Below are positions 8,465-19,000 of a stretch of 64,000 nucleotides of DNA, one piece after another. The stretch comes from Pedobacter sp. BMA. GTDB lineage: Bacteria > Bacteroidota > Bacteroidia > Sphingobacteriales > Sphingobacteriaceae. The notes beneath the pieces are model-generated. The model was not told the origin of the DNA, made no database searches, and saw only the letters and a list, made by a program, of their open reading frames with translations. Numbering within the stretch: the stretch's first letter is position 1; the number at the start of each line of letters is the position of its first letter. The stretch covers positions 930,001 to 994,000 of the forward strand of contig NZ_LECU01000006.1 of NCBI RefSeq assembly GCF_001027745.1. The letters are read 5' to 3'. A program made the position numbers and the translations under genes.

Positions 8465-10102
8465 TTAAAGTATTTTAACCAGAAAGAAATGTTCTAACAC
8501 TTCTTTTCTCGTTTTTAAATTTAGGAATTTGGGCGTCAATTTAGTGGTGTGAAAATATTCAAAGTCTTTTAATACTGCAGTAGGGTACTTAGATTTTAAG
8601 TTTTCCATCTCCCTTTGATCAACAAATAAAATCCGGCCCTTTGCGTTTACTTTTTCCAGTTCCTTATAACTCCACAAATATTGAGGCTCCCCATTAGCGT
8701 AAAAGTCAAATGAGTAAGCGTCGCGGTAAAGAAAAACCGTCGATACAGCCTCTGGATAATTTTCTTTCAGCCACTGGCCTGCCTGCATACCAGCCTCATA
8801 TTTTAAAAGCGCAGGATAAAAGAAAGAGGAGAAAAAGATCATTAATCCAGCCGACGTAAACACGCTTCGGCCAATCAGTGTTTCGGTTTTTGACCCTTTA
8901 AAAAGGATAAATGAGGCAATCATGAAAACGACTATCATTGCGATGGCAGCGTAATAATTGTCAAATTTAAAAAACAGGGTCAGAATAGTGAGTATCCCCA
9001 CGATTAAAACTGCTATTGTGCTTTGAATGCCGGTGAAGATATTCAGCGATTTTCCTTTAAGTTTTTGCAGGTAACAAGCAGTGATAATTGCAAACTGCGG
9101 TAAAATAATCAATATATAGTGAGGCAACTGAAATTTAGATAATGAAAATAATAAGAAAGTAATTGCCGCACTTGCCCAGATGAATATACTCTCCGCAGGT
9201 AAAGCACTCCTGCTTTTCTTTTTAAAAAGTGTAACAACTGCCGTATAAAACAAAACTGACCAGGGTAAAAAAGCCCACAAGGTGGTATGCAAAAAGAATG
9301 AGATATCGCCTTTTCCTTTAATTGGGCCATTATTGAAAAACCGTCCAAACTGGCTATCCCAAAAGAAAAATTTAATGCCCGAAACCCCCGTAGTTCCGAA
9401 AACGATTTTTTCGGGATGTAGGTCAAACTGAATGTATAGCGTATAAAGTTCTGGAATAATGAACACCAGAATCAATATAATGGCTATCCACCACTTCAGT
9501 TTTAGCAATTCTTTCCATTGTTTGGTAAGTAGCCAATAGATGATAAATCCACCAAACACCGGAATTAATACAAAAATTCCCTTTATCATAATGGCACATG
9601 CAGCAGAAAGAGAACCTGCAACAATATGCCAGAAAGTAGATTGATGTGCTTTATAATAATGATATATTGCACCTAAAGTGAACGTAGTGATATAGACTTC
9701 CGCCCGTACATCGAATGTTGATATCAGGATGTGCAGTGCACTTAGAAAAATTAAAGCACTGATCAATCCGGTTTTTTCGTCGTAAATATCTTTTGCCAGT
9801 TTGTAGAGATAGCCTGCTCCAATCAATCCGAATAAAAAAGATGGAAGCTTGTAGGCAAACGCATTAATGCCAAATATCTTGAAAGATGCCGCCGCTAACC
9901 AAAATGTTAAATGGGGTTTGTCTAACCAGTCTGCACCCCTAACATAAATATTAATCCAGTCGTTTCTCAACACCATATTTTTAGCAATGGAAGCATATAG
10001 CGCCGAATCGGGCTCCATAACGCCGCCCAACAATGCCAGTGAACTTACAATTGCGATGGCGGCAATTAAAATTTTATATAGTGTAGTATCTTTGATATTC
10101 AT
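8465..10102 (-). CDS. GT39/ArnT-type membrane glycosyltransferase
   Basis: 545 residues with about twelve hydrophobic segments. The first periplasmic loop carries EPDSALYASIAKNM and WLDKPHLTFWL, the acidic catalytic region of PMT_2/ArnT-like enzymes that use polyprenyl-phosphate sugar donors. A soluble C-terminal domain of about 120 residues follows the last helix. It forms a two-gene operon with gtrA. The substrate is probably lipid A, another glycolipid or a surface protein, and cannot be read from the sequence. A near-consensus -7 box (CATATTTG, minus strand) lies about 60 nt upstream. Confidence 0.85.
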   Translation of the reverse strand: MNIKDTTLYKILIAAIAIVSSLALLGGVMEPDSALYASIAKNMVLRNDWINIYVRGADWLDKPHLTFWLAAASFKIFGINAFAYKLPSFLFGLIGAGYLYKLAKDIYDEKTGLISALIFLSALHILISTFDVRAEVYITTFTLGAIYHYYKAHQSTFWHIVAGSLSAACAIMIKGIFVLIPVFGGFIIYWLLTKQWKELLKLKWWIAIILILVFIIPELYTLYIQFDLHPEKIVFGTTGVSGIKFFFWDSQFGRFFNNGPIKGKGDISFFLHTTLWAFLPWSVLFYTAVVTLFKKKSRSALPAESIFIWASAAITFLLFSLSKFQLPHYILIILPQFAIITACYLQKLKGKSLNIFTGIQSTIAVLIVGILTILTLFFKFDNYYAAIAMIVVFMIASFILFKGSKTETLIGRSVFTSAGLMIFFSSFFYPALLKYEAGMQAGQWLKENYPEAVSTVFLYRDAYSFDFYANGEPQYLWSYKELEKVNAKGRILFVDQREMENLKSKYPTAVLKDFEYFHTTKLTPKFLNLKTRKEVLEHFFLVKIL

Positions 10103-10226
10103 TTATAGCATTCATTCTATCTTTCTCTTCCTCTCTTCTCCATGCCCCCAAACCTCCTGTTACGGCAAATATGAGCAAAAAAAAGTCAAATTTTTTTAAG
10201 GCTTTAGATTAAAAGGAGCAAAGCCT

Positions 10227-10234
10227 TATCTTTG
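10227..10234 (+). promoter_or_regulatory. pdxJ -7 box TATCTTTG
   Basis: Perfect TAnnTTTG match with TTTA 20 bp upstream in the -33 position. Only four bases separate it from the pdxJ ATG, so transcription should start at or next to the A of the ATG. Confidence 0.65.
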
Positions 10235-10238
10235 TTTC

Positions 10239-10955
10239 ATGACAAAGTTATCGGTAAACATTAATAAAATTGCTACACTGCGCAACAGCCGTGGAGGTAA
10301 TAATCCTGATTTGGTTAAAGTTGCCCTTGATTGTGAGCGCTTCGGTGCACAGGGAATTACCGTACATCCCCGTCCCGATGAACGCCATATCCGATACCAG
10401 GATGTTTATGATTTAAAAGCAGTTATTGCTACCGAGTTCAATATCGAAGGCAATTGCCGCGAAGATAAGTTTGTTGACCTGGTTTTGGCTAACAAACCAG
10501 CACAGGTTACCTTAGTTCCCGATGCCGAAGGTCAGATAACAAGTAACCACGGATGGGATACCCTAAAACATAAAGACTACCTCAAAGAGATGGTTGCTGT
10601 TTTTCAGAAAGAGGGAATACGGGTTTCTATTTTTGTTGATCCGGTTGTGAACATGGTAGAAGGTGCGGTAGAAACAGGAACAGACAGAATAGAATTGTAT
10701 ACCGAAGCTTATGCCCATAACTATTTTTCCGATCGCGAGAAAGCCGTTGTCAGTTATATTGCGGCGGCACATCATGCCAATAAATTAGGCCTGGGCATTA
10801 ACGCCGGGCACGATCTGGATTTGCACAATTTGCATTATTTCGCACAAAGCATCCCAGGTCTACTGGAGGTTTCCATTGGTCATGCCCTAATCAGTGATGC
10901 ACTTTATCTGGGTTTGGAAACAACTATCCAAAAGTATTTACAACAACTGGCTTAA
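10239..10955 (+). CDS. pdxJ: Pyridoxine 5'-phosphate synthase
   Basis: Condenses 1-deoxy-xylulose 5-phosphate with 3-amino-1-hydroxyacetone 1-phosphate in the DXP-dependent vitamin B6 pathway. The 238-residue protein starts [17 protein letters not shown] and carries [14 protein letters not shown], with the phosphate-binding and catalytic His/Arg, and [10 protein letters not shown] near the C-terminus. All are PdxJ landmarks of this TIM-barrel family. The start is well fixed by the N-terminal match, which makes the promoter four bases upstream notable. The PLP-dependent gcvP nearby is a natural consumer of the product, but they are separate transcription units. Confidence 0.95.
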   Translation: MTKLSVNINKIATLRNSRGGNNPDLVKVALDCERFGAQGITVHPRPDERHIRYQDVYDLKAVIATEFNIEGNCREDKFVDLVLANKPAQVTLVPDAEGQITSNHGWDTLKHKDYLKEMVAVFQKEGIRVSIFVDPVVNMVEGAVETGTDRIELYTEAYAHNYFSDREKAVVSYIAAAHHANKLGLGINAGHDLDLHNLHYFAQSIPGLLEVSIGHALISDALYLGLETTIQKYLQQLA

Positions 10956-10999
10956 TAAGCTGAAAGACTTTAAACAATACGGTTATCGATAAAAATAGT

Positions 11000-11893
11000 A
11001 TGCTGAAAGGAATTCTCCTTGTGTTTTTCGGTGCCTGTAGCTTCGGTATCCTGTCTACGTTTGTTAAACTGGCTTATCATGATGGCTACACGCTCGGTGA
11101 TGTGACGGGTGCCCAGGCATTTTTTGGAGCAGTAATTTTATGGATCTTATTTTTCTTCCAACGCAGAACTTCTGGATATAAAAACAAAAAGCGTTATCGC
11201 ATCACACCTTACTGGAAAATGATACTGGCAGGAACCTGCACCGGTTTGGTCAGTATTTTTTATTACCAATGTGTAAAGCTGGTACCTAATTCAGTTGCCA
11301 TCATTTTATTGATGCAGTTTATATGGATGAGTATTTTATTGGATTTTATCATTTATAAAAAGAAACCATCTGCACTTCAGCTTGCTGCGGTTTTTCTGGT
11401 TTTAGCCGGAACCGTACTGGCCAGTGGAATGGCAGAATCTAATATAGCTGATTTGAACCTGAAAGGAATTGGTTTTGGCCTGTTGGCTGCGGTTTCCTAC
11501 GCAGGCTTTCTCATGTTGAGCGGACGGATTGGAAATGAATACCCGCCACTTCAGAAAGCTGCGCTCATGATCACAGGAGCATGCATTTTAATTTTTGTAC
11601 TTTTTCCTCCGGCTTTTATTTTTAACGGAGCGCTTAGCGGAACCCTGTTAAAGTGGGGGGTGATCATCGCGGTTTTCGGCACCGTTATTCCTCCATTGTT
11701 TTACGCCGAAGGTGTACCTAGAATTGGAACTGCATTAAGCTCCATATTAAGTGCTGCCGAATTACCTGTTGCCGTAATGATGGCAGGATTTGTACTGCAG
11801 GAACAAGTATCTATCCTCCGATGGCTAGGTGTTTGCGTCATTTTATCTGCGATGGTTCTGCCAAACCTTAAATTCTTAAAACGACCAGCTTAG
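11000..11893 (+). CDS. DMT superfamily (EamA) transporter
   Basis: 297 residues with ten predicted transmembrane helices in two five-helix EamA repeats. The first starts LKGILLVFFGACSFGILSTFVKL, the second near GIGFGLLAAVSYAGFLML. The family exports or imports small metabolites such as amino acids, but the substrate is not readable. It lies 44 bp after pdxJ on the same strand and may be cotranscribed. A hairpin overlaps its stop codon. Confidence 0.87.
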   Translation: MLKGILLVFFGACSFGILSTFVKLAYHDGYTLGDVTGAQAFFGAVILWILFFFQRRTSGYKNKKRYRITPYWKMILAGTCTGLVSIFYYQCVKLVPNSVAIILLMQFIWMSILLDFIIYKKKPSALQLAAVFLVLAGTVLASGMAESNIADLNLKGIGFGLLAAVSYAGFLMLSGRIGNEYPPLQKAALMITGACILIFVLFPPAFIFNGALSGTLLKWGVIIAVFGTVIPPLFYAEGVPRIGTALSSILSAAELPVAVMMAGFVLQEQVSILRWLGVCVILSAMVLPNLKFLKRPA

Positions 11894-11911
11894 TTTTTTA
11901 ACTACTGGTCG
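11882..11911 (+). terminator. Hairpin overlapping the DMT transporter stop codon
   Basis: CGACCAG (11882-11888) pairs with CTGGTCG (11905-11911), and an inner TAGTT/AACTA stem (11891-11895 with 11100-offset partner at 11900-11904) encloses a T run. The stop TAG is inside the hairpin. No T tract follows the outer stem, so terminator function is tentative. Confidence 0.4.
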
Positions 11912-12002
11912 CACTATAAGATCGGCAATAAAATATTACTTCGAAACACTTTTCTTACTTTGCGGTTTAAACTAAAATTAAATACCTTTAAAATATAACG
12001 CA

Positions 12003-12572
12003 ATGGCCATGAAAAAAATCACCACTTATATCCTATCTCTTCTGATCATTGGCATCGCCGGATGCAAAACTAAAACCACCATCAATCAGGATCAGGCAGG
12101 GGAAGTGATTATTGATTACCTGAAAGCAAACCCTGAATATAAAACAACACGTTTCAACTTCGGCGAAATTAAGTTTAACAGTACCAACGATATGTTCGAG
12201 CTTGGTAAATACAAAACCCTCGCCAGTAAAGGGCTGGTTGCCTTAAATTTGAAAGAAGCAAAAAAGAAATTTCTTTCTAAAGACAGTAGTTTCGTTTATC
12301 AGATTACACTAACAGAAAAAGCCAGTCCCCTGGTATTAAAACAAGATAAAAATAAAGCAACTGTGAAAGTACTCGAATATGCACTGTCGGATGAGAAGCC
12401 GGTAAATTTTGAGCAGGTTAACTCCAGTACGGCAAAAGTTACCGTATCATTAAAAATGGTCACTACCGATTTCGAACCTTTCGATAAGGATGCGAATAAA
12501 AACAGCAACTTCATTACCAAAACTTATAAGTTAAAATTAAGTAAAGATGAGGGCTGGAAGGTACAGCCCTAG
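12003..12572 (+). CDS. Lipoprotein of unknown function, 189 residues
   Basis: MAMKKITTYILSLLIIGIAGCKTK has a lysine-rich start, a hydrophobic core and lipobox IAGC (Cys21). The mature part is about 165 residues of mixed alpha/beta character, rich in Lys and Thr, ending KLKLSKDEGWKVQP. It begins with a QAGEVIIDYLKANPEYKT helix. I recognise no family. The near-consensus -7 box TTACTTTG at 11955-11962 suggests an independent transcript with a leader of about 35 nt. The second Met (residue 3) is an equally good start. Confidence 0.72.
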   Translation: MAMKKITTYILSLLIIGIAGCKTKTTINQDQAGEVIIDYLKANPEYKTTRFNFGEIKFNSTNDMFELGKYKTLASKGLVALNLKEAKKKFLSKDSSFVYQITLTEKASPLVLKQDKNKATVKVLEYALSDEKPVNFEQVNSSTAKVTVSLKMVTTDFEPFDKDANKNSNFITKTYKLKLSKDEGWKVQP

Positions 12573-12811
12573 GGACCCACTTACCGCTTAATACTGCCAA
12601 TAATACTGTACATAAAATTTGTTAGAGGTATTAACAGCAAACTTTAATTTTTAAATAATCCCTGCGTTCCGAATAAATACAAATACCAGCATAATGTACT
12701 CGCAACAGGTGTGCTATCTACCATTAAAAACGACCAATTTTGTCGCTTTTAATATCCGGATAATAGACCTTTTTTGCATTGGTTTATAGCGAAATACCTG
12801 TTCGTTTTTCC
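12573..12811. other. Intergenic region between the lipoprotein and gcvP
   Basis: About 240 bp, AT-rich, without a convincing gene. A 31-codon frame at 12694-12789 has no initiation signal and was not called. No glycine-riboswitch-like structure was recognised ahead of gcvP. Confidence 0.5.
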
Positions 12812-12819
12812 TACATTTG
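12812..12819 (+). promoter_or_regulatory. gcvP -7 box TACATTTG
   Basis: Perfect TAnnTTTG match that includes an in-frame TTG at 12817, which cannot be a start if transcription begins downstream. It supports ATG 12844 with a leader of about 20 nt. Confidence 0.65.
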
Positions 12820-12843
12820 CACGAAATTTATTATTCATACCGC

Positions 12844-15720
12844 ATGAGCTTAAATATCCATTACAAAGAGGATTTTCAAAATCGTCATATTGCTCCTAAT
12901 GAGGCTGATACAGCTGAAATGTTGCAAACAGTTGGCGTAAATTCTATTGATGAGCTAATTGAACAAACAGTTCCACCGGCAATCAGATTAAAACAGCCAT
13001 TAAATCTGCCTGCAGCAAAATCAGAAACTGAATATCTGGGTGCTTTAAAACAAACTTCATTGCTAAATAAAGTTTTCAAAAGCTTTATCGGTCAGGGTTA
13101 CTATGATACCATCACACCAGGGGTAATTTTACGTAACGTATTCGAAAACCCGGGATGGTATACCCAATATACACCATATCAGGCAGAAATTGCTCAAGGT
13201 CGCTTGCAGGCGCTGTTGAATTTCCAGACCATGGTTATCGACTTAACCGGAATGGAAATTGCCAATGCATCACTTTTAGATGAAGGTACAGCTGCCGCCG
13301 AGGCAATGTTTATGCAATACAGTACGCGTAAAAACCAGGCTGCTAAAAAATTCTTCGTTTCAGAGCTGCTTTTCGCTCAAACCACCGATATTTTAAAAAC
13401 CCGTGCTAATCCTTATGGTATTGAAGTGGTAATTGGTAGTCATTTAGACTTCGTTGCCACCGAAGATTTCTTCGGAGCTATCGTTCAGTATCCTGCTAGT
13501 AATGGTGAAGTATTTGACTATAAAAACTTTGCTTCAGAGTTACACAATCAAAATATTAAATTAACAGTTGCTGCCGATATTCTAAGCTTAACACTATTAA
13601 CGCCTCCGGGTGAATGGGGAGCGGATATCGTTGTAGGTACTACACAACGTTTCGGTATTCCGATGGGCTTTGGTGGCCCACATGCGGCTTTCTTCGCTAC
13701 TAAAGAAGAATACAAGCGTTCAATCCCGGGTCGTATTATTGGCGTAACCATTGATAGTCATGGTGATTACGCATTGCGTATGGCTTTACAAACCCGTGAG
13801 CAACACATCCGTAGGGATAAAGCAACTTCAAATATTTGTACCGCTCAGGCCTTACTGGCCATTATGGCCGGCTTTTATGCAGCTTATCACGGTCCCAAAG
13901 GATTGAAAGCCATTGCAGAACGTACACATGGTTTGGCTGTAAGCTTAGCTTCAACCTTAAAAAATCTCGGATACGAACAATTAAACTCAGCTTATTTCGA
14001 TACAATTCGTTTTGATTTAGGTGATTCAAAAGGTGGGATTCACGCATACTGCCTGGATAACGAAGTCAACTTGAACTACGTTGGAAATACCGTAAGCATT
14101 TCGGTTGATGAAACTACAACTTTTGAAGACATCACTTTAATAGCTAAAATCTTTGCCAGAGCAAAAGGTATTGCAGGAGATCAGGTCGAAGTGGTAGAAG
14201 ATGTTGAAACTGTTATCCCATCGGCACTACAACGCAGTTCTGCGTATTTAACGCACCCGATTTTCAATTCGCATCATTCTGAACATGAAATGTTGCGTTA
14301 CATCAAATCATTGGAAGCAAAAGATTTATCACTTTGCCATTCAATGATTGCTTTGGGTAGCTGTACTATGAAACTAAATGCAACGGCAGAAATGATTCCG
14401 GTTACATGGTCTCACTTCGGTCGCATTCACCCGTTTGCACCTGCCGATCAGGTATTGGGTTACTATTCTGTTTTCAATGAGCTGGATCAATGGCTGAGTG
14501 AAATTACTGGTTTTGCAGCCATGAGCTTACAGCCTAACGCCGGTGCTCAGGGTGAATATGCTGGTTTAATGGTTATCCGTGCTTATCACCACGATAGGGG
14601 CGACTACCACCGTAATGTAGCGCTAATCCCTGCTTCTGCACATGGTACGAACCCTGCTTCCGCAGCTATGGCCGATATGAAGATTGTAGTGGTTAAATCT
14701 CTTGAAAATGGTAACATCGATGTTGAAGATTTAAAAGCAAAAGCAGAATTACATAAGGATAATCTGTCATGTTTGATGGTAACCTATCCATCTACACACG
14801 GGGTATTTGAAGAAAGCATCATCGAAATATGCGAAACTATTCACGCCAATGGCGGACAGGTTTACATGGATGGTGCAAATATGAATGCTCAGGTTGGTTT
14901 AACAAGTCCGGCTAATATCGGAGCAGACGTTTGCCACTTAAACCTGCACAAAACTTTCTGTATCCCTCACGGTGGTGGTGGTCCGGGTATGGGCCCGATC
15001 GGTGTGGCGAAACACCTGGTACCTTATCTTCCTGGTCATGCCGTTGTTGATATCGAAAAAGGTAAATCAATTTCTGCAGTTTCATCTGCACCATGGGGTT
15101 CAGCATCAATCCTGATCATTTCTCATGCTTACATCGCAATGATGGGTGCTGAAGGATTAACCAATGCAACAAAGTATGCGATCCTGAATGCAAACTATAT
15201 GAAAGCCCGTTTAGAGCAGCATTATCCTGTACTTTACTCTGGTGCCCAGGGCCGTTGTGCACACGAAATGATTTTAGATTGCCGTTCTTTCAAAGCTTTT
15301 GGAATCGAAGTAACTGATATTGCAAAACGTTTAATGGATTATGGCTTCCATGCTCCAACGGTGTCATTCCCGGTTGCTGGTACGCTAATGGTTGAGCCTA
15401 CTGAATCTGAGCCTAAACATGAGCTTGATCGTTTCTGTGATGCATTAATCGCGATCAAAAAAGAAATTACCGAAGTGGAAAACGGTACTTTAGATAAAGT
15501 GGATAACCCACTGAAAAATGCGCCTCATACCGTTTCTGTGATTACTGCTAACGAATGGGATCATGCTTACAGCCGTCAAACTGCAGCTTTCCCACTTCCA
15601 TATGTTCTGGAACGTAAGTTCTGGCCATCAGTAGGTCGTGTTAACGATAGTCACGGAGATCGCTCATTAATCTGTGCCTGTCCACCGGTTGAGAGCTATC
15701 TGGAAGAGATCGTTCCATAA
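12844..15720 (+). CDS. gcvP: Glycine dehydrogenase (decarboxylating), P-protein
   Basis: The PLP-dependent decarboxylase of the glycine cleavage system. It transfers the aminomethyl group of glycine to the lipoyl H-protein. From ATG 12844 it is 958 residues, the full length of the single-chain homodimeric form with two tandem aminotransferase-like halves. The PLP lysine is K703 in [15 protein letters not shown], followed by the glycine-rich loop. Also visible are [13 protein letters not shown] and [13 protein letters not shown]. An in-frame TTG at 12817 would add nine residues but lies in the promoter box. gcvH and gcvT are not in this window. Codon bias suggests high expression. Confidence 0.96.
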   Translation: MSLNIHYKEDFQNRHIAPNEADTAEMLQTVGVNSIDELIEQTVPPAIRLKQPLNLPAAKSETEYLGALKQTSLLNKVFKSFIGQGYYDTITPGVILRNVFENPGWYTQYTPYQAEIAQGRLQALLNFQTMVIDLTGMEIANASLLDEGTAAAEAMFMQYSTRKNQAAKKFFVSELLFAQTTDILKTRANPYGIEVVIGSHLDFVATEDFFGAIVQYPASNGEVFDYKNFASELHNQNIKLTVAADILSLTLLTPPGEWGADIVVGTTQRFGIPMGFGGPHAAFFATKEEYKRSIPGRIIGVTIDSHGDYALRMALQTREQHIRRDKATSNICTAQALLAIMAGFYAAYHGPKGLKAIAERTHGLAVSLASTLKNLGYEQLNSAYFDTIRFDLGDSKGGIHAYCLDNEVNLNYVGNTVSISVDETTTFEDITLIAKIFARAKGIAGDQVEVVEDVETVIPSALQRSSAYLTHPIFNSHHSEHEMLRYIKSLEAKDLSLCHSMIALGSCTMKLNATAEMIPVTWSHFGRIHPFAPADQVLGYYSVFNELDQWLSEITGFAAMSLQPNAGAQGEYAGLMVIRAYHHDRGDYHRNVALIPASAHGTNPASAAMADMKIVVVKSLENGNIDVEDLKAKAELHKDNLSCLMVTYPSTHGVFEESIIEICETIHANGGQVYMDGANMNAQVGLTSPANIGADVCHLNLHKTFCIPHGGGGPGMGPIGVAKHLVPYLPGHAVVDIEKGKSISAVSSAPWGSASILIISHAYIAMMGAEGLTNATKYAILNANYMKARLEQHYPVLYSGAQGRCAHEMILDCRSFKAFGIEVTDIAKRLMDYGFHAPTVSFPVAGTLMVEPTESEPKHELDRFCDALIAIKKEITEVENGTLDKVDNPLKNAPHTVSVITANEWDHAYSRQTAAFPLPYVLERKFWPSVGRVNDSHGDRSLICACPPVESYLEEIVP

Positions 15721-16041
15721 ATACATCTATCCGTAAATGCCGGGCGGCTTTTTCAGCCGACGAAGCAATCTGATAAAATAAGTCATCTGCAAGTTTTGTG
15801 AATTTAATTTCATAAAGCTTGCAGATTTTTTTTGGCATAAACTTCCGTAACGATCAACCCGGTTTAAGAATGCGCAGCGTCTTCGTGCAATCTGCGCAAA
15901 CGTTTTCGTATCATTCTCATTACTGCGATGAGATGGAAAAGCTTTTAGTAATTTTATCTAAGTGAGATAAGTTTTTAAATCAGCGCATTTAAAGGTCTTT
16001 CTAACACTTTTACAATTCTGAACACGAAAAAACCCTGAATA
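15721..16041. other. 321-bp gap between gcvP and the GH31 gene
   Basis: Holds a short CGGCT/AGCCG stem leading into GACGAAGCAATCTGA (15759-15773), which matches the end of the CGTCATTGCGAG...GAAGCAATC repeat type. The gcvP terminator, an inverted repeat TGCGCAG/CTGCGCA (15871-15877 with 15892-15898) and a small TTATCT/AGATAA hairpin (15954-15970) follow. No gene is seen. No clear TAnnTTTG promoter precedes the GH31 gene, so it may need an alternative sigma factor or an activator. Confidence 0.5.
15785..15833 (+). terminator. gcvP terminator
   Basis: Nine-bp stem ATCTGCAAG (15785-15793) / CTTGCAGAT (15818-15826) with a 24-nt AT-rich loop, followed by eight T residues (15826-15833). Confidence 0.7.
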
Positions 16042-19000
16042 ATGACTAGCCAGTTTTCAAGTCGCAAATTAAAGTATTCCATTTTATTTGTTTTTACATC
16101 TCTCTTTCTGAGCAATTATGTTCATGCTCAAGACATCAGGAAAATTAATTCCACTACTGTCGGGGTATCACTTAATAATGGTCAAAAATTAATTTTAGAT
16201 TTCTACGGCAGTAATATTTTTCGTCTTTTTCAGGATCAGTCAGGAGGCATGTTACGCGATCCTCAGGCTAAACCAGCAGCAAAGATTCTGGTAGATAACC
16301 CTAGAAAAAGTGTTTCGGATTTAACTGTAAGCGAAGAAAAGAATGTTGTGCTTATTTCTACAAGCGAAATAAATATTCAGCTTGATAAAAATACATCGTT
16401 GTTAAAAGTATTTAATCAGAAATCGAAAACGTTGGTTCTGGAAATGTTAAAGCCTGTCGCAATCGAAGGAAACCATGTAGTGCTAACCCTTAAAGAAAAT
16501 ACCCGGGAATATTTTTATGGTGGAGGGGTGCAAAATGGTCGTTTTTCCCATAAAGGTAAGGCAATTGCCATTGAAAATCAAAACAGCTGGACGGATGGGG
16601 GAGTAGCGTCTCCAAACCCCTTTTATTGGTCTACCAATGGCTACGGTTTGATGTTCTACACCTTCAATAAAGGTAAATATGACTTTGGGGCAAAAGAGAA
16701 GGGGGTGGTTAAATTAACGCACGAAACAGATTATCTTGATGTTTTCGTAATGATTAACGATGGCGCAGTTCCGCTTTTGAACGATTTCTATCAGCTCACA
16801 GGAAATCCGGCTTTGTTACCCAAATTTGGATTTTATCAGGGGCATTTAAATGCATACAATCGTGATTACTGGAAAGAAGATGATAAAGGTATACGCTTTG
16901 AAGACGGTAAAAAATACAAAGAGAGTCAGAAAGATAACGATGGGATTAAAGAATCGCTTAACGGGGAAAAGAATAACTATCAGTTTTCTGCCCGCGCAGT
17001 AATAGGCCGTTATAAAGCACACGACATGCCATTAGGTTGGATACTTCCTAATGATGGTTACGGTGCAGGCTATGGACAAACCGAAACTTTAGAAGGAAAT
17101 ATTCAGAATCTGAAAAGTTTCGGCGAATATGCCAGAAAGAATGGCGTAGAAATAGGCCTCTGGACACAATCCGACCTCCATCCAAAAGCCGGTATTAGTC
17201 CGCTTTTGCAAAGAGATATTATTAAAGAAGTAAAAGATGCAGGTGTTCGTGTGCTTAAAACGGATGTGGCCTGGGTCGGAGCGGGTTACTCATTTGGCTT
17301 AAACGGTGTAGCTGATGTTGCAAAAATCACTTCTTCCTATGGCGGCAACAGTCGGCCATTCATCATTTCTCTTGATGGCTGGGCAGGTACTCAACGCTAT
17401 GCAACCATTTGGAGCGGCGATCAAACCGGTGGCGTTTGGGAATACATCCGCTTCCATATTCCAACCTATATTGGCTCAGGCTTATCTGGACAGCCAAATA
17501 TTACCTCTGATATGGATGGTATTTTTGGCGGTAAAAATCCGGTAGTCAACATCAGGGATTTCCAATGGAAAACTTTTACACCAATGCAGCTGAACATGGA
17601 TGGATGGGGTACAAATGAAAAATATCCACAAGCACAGGGCGAATCAGCTACGTCCATTAACCGTAATTATTTGAAACTAAAATCCCAGCTTATTCCATAC
17701 ACCTATAGTATCGCGAAACAAGCAGTTAATGGTTTGCCAATTGTAAGGGCCATGTTTCTGGAATATCCCAACGATTACACTAAAGGCAAAGCAACGCAAT
17801 ATCAATACTTGTATGGCCCGTGTTTTTTGGTGGCGCCAATTTACCAGTCTACGAAAACAGATGATAAAGGCAATGATATCCGCGATGGGATTTATTTACC
17901 TGAGGGGACGTGGATAGATTATTTTACAGGCGATAAATACGAAGGAAACCGGATCATTAATAATTTCGACACACCGCTTTGGAAACTTCCCGTGTTTGTG
18001 AAGAACGGAGCAATAATTCCTATGACGAACGCCAATAACAATGTTTCCGAAATCGATAAGAAATTACGGGTGTTTGAATTTTATCCGACAGGTAAAAGCT
18101 CATTTACGCTATATGATGATGATGGTGTAACTGAAGCATATAAATTGGGAAAAGGCACATCAACATTAATTGAAGCCGCCGTAAGTGATAAAACAGCTAC
18201 AATTAAAATTGCTGCAACGACAGGAGATTTTAGTGGATTTACGAAAGAAAAATCAACTGAACTTAAGATTAATGTAACTGAAAAACCGAAATCTGTATCT
18301 GCAACAGTCCGGAAACAAAACATTAAACTGAAAGAAGTGAGTACTTTGGCCGATTTTTTAAAAGCGGAGAATGTTTACTATTATAACCCTGCGCCCGACT
18401 TTAATCAGTTCGCTACAAAGGGAAGTGACTTTGAGAAGGTTCTAATCGTTAAAAACCCTCAGGTTTTGGTAAAACTCGCCCCAGTTGATATTACTGTTAA
18501 TACAACTTCAGTAGAGATTCAGGGATTTGTATTCGCACCGGTAGATAAACAAAAGGTTAAAACTGGCGGCTTGTCCGTGCCGCAAAATGTAAAAGTAAGT
18601 GATAAAAATAACGGGGCATATACCTTAAAACCAGAATGGAAAACGGTAAGTAATGCCGATTACTATGAGATTGCTTTCGGTGGAATGAACTATAGTACTA
18701 TAAAGGATACCACATTAATGTTTGATGGCCTGAATCCTGAAACGGACTATTCTTTCAAAATCCGGTCGGTAAATAAAGACGGATATTCTGACTGGGCAAT
18801 ATTAAATGCAAAAACAAAGCCCAATCCCCTGCAGTTCGCTATTCATGGTATTGTTGCCGAAACTACAGCAAAAAATCAGGAAAGCGAAGGCATTGAAAAT
18901 CTTTTCGACTTTGATGAAAGTAATCTGTGGCATACAGTGTGGGGCACCAAATCAGTTCCCTTTGATATGATAGTGGACCTGAAATCGATTAATCAGCTGG

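Noticed and set aside
12694..12789. 31-codon frame upstream of gcvP
   Set aside because: No Shine-Dalgarno or promoter box and no recognisable composition; it is probably chance in intergenic DNA.
15641..15838. Minus-strand frame over the gcvP end and terminator
   Set aside because: It lies mostly antisense to conserved gcvP codons and the terminator hairpin, and has no start signal.
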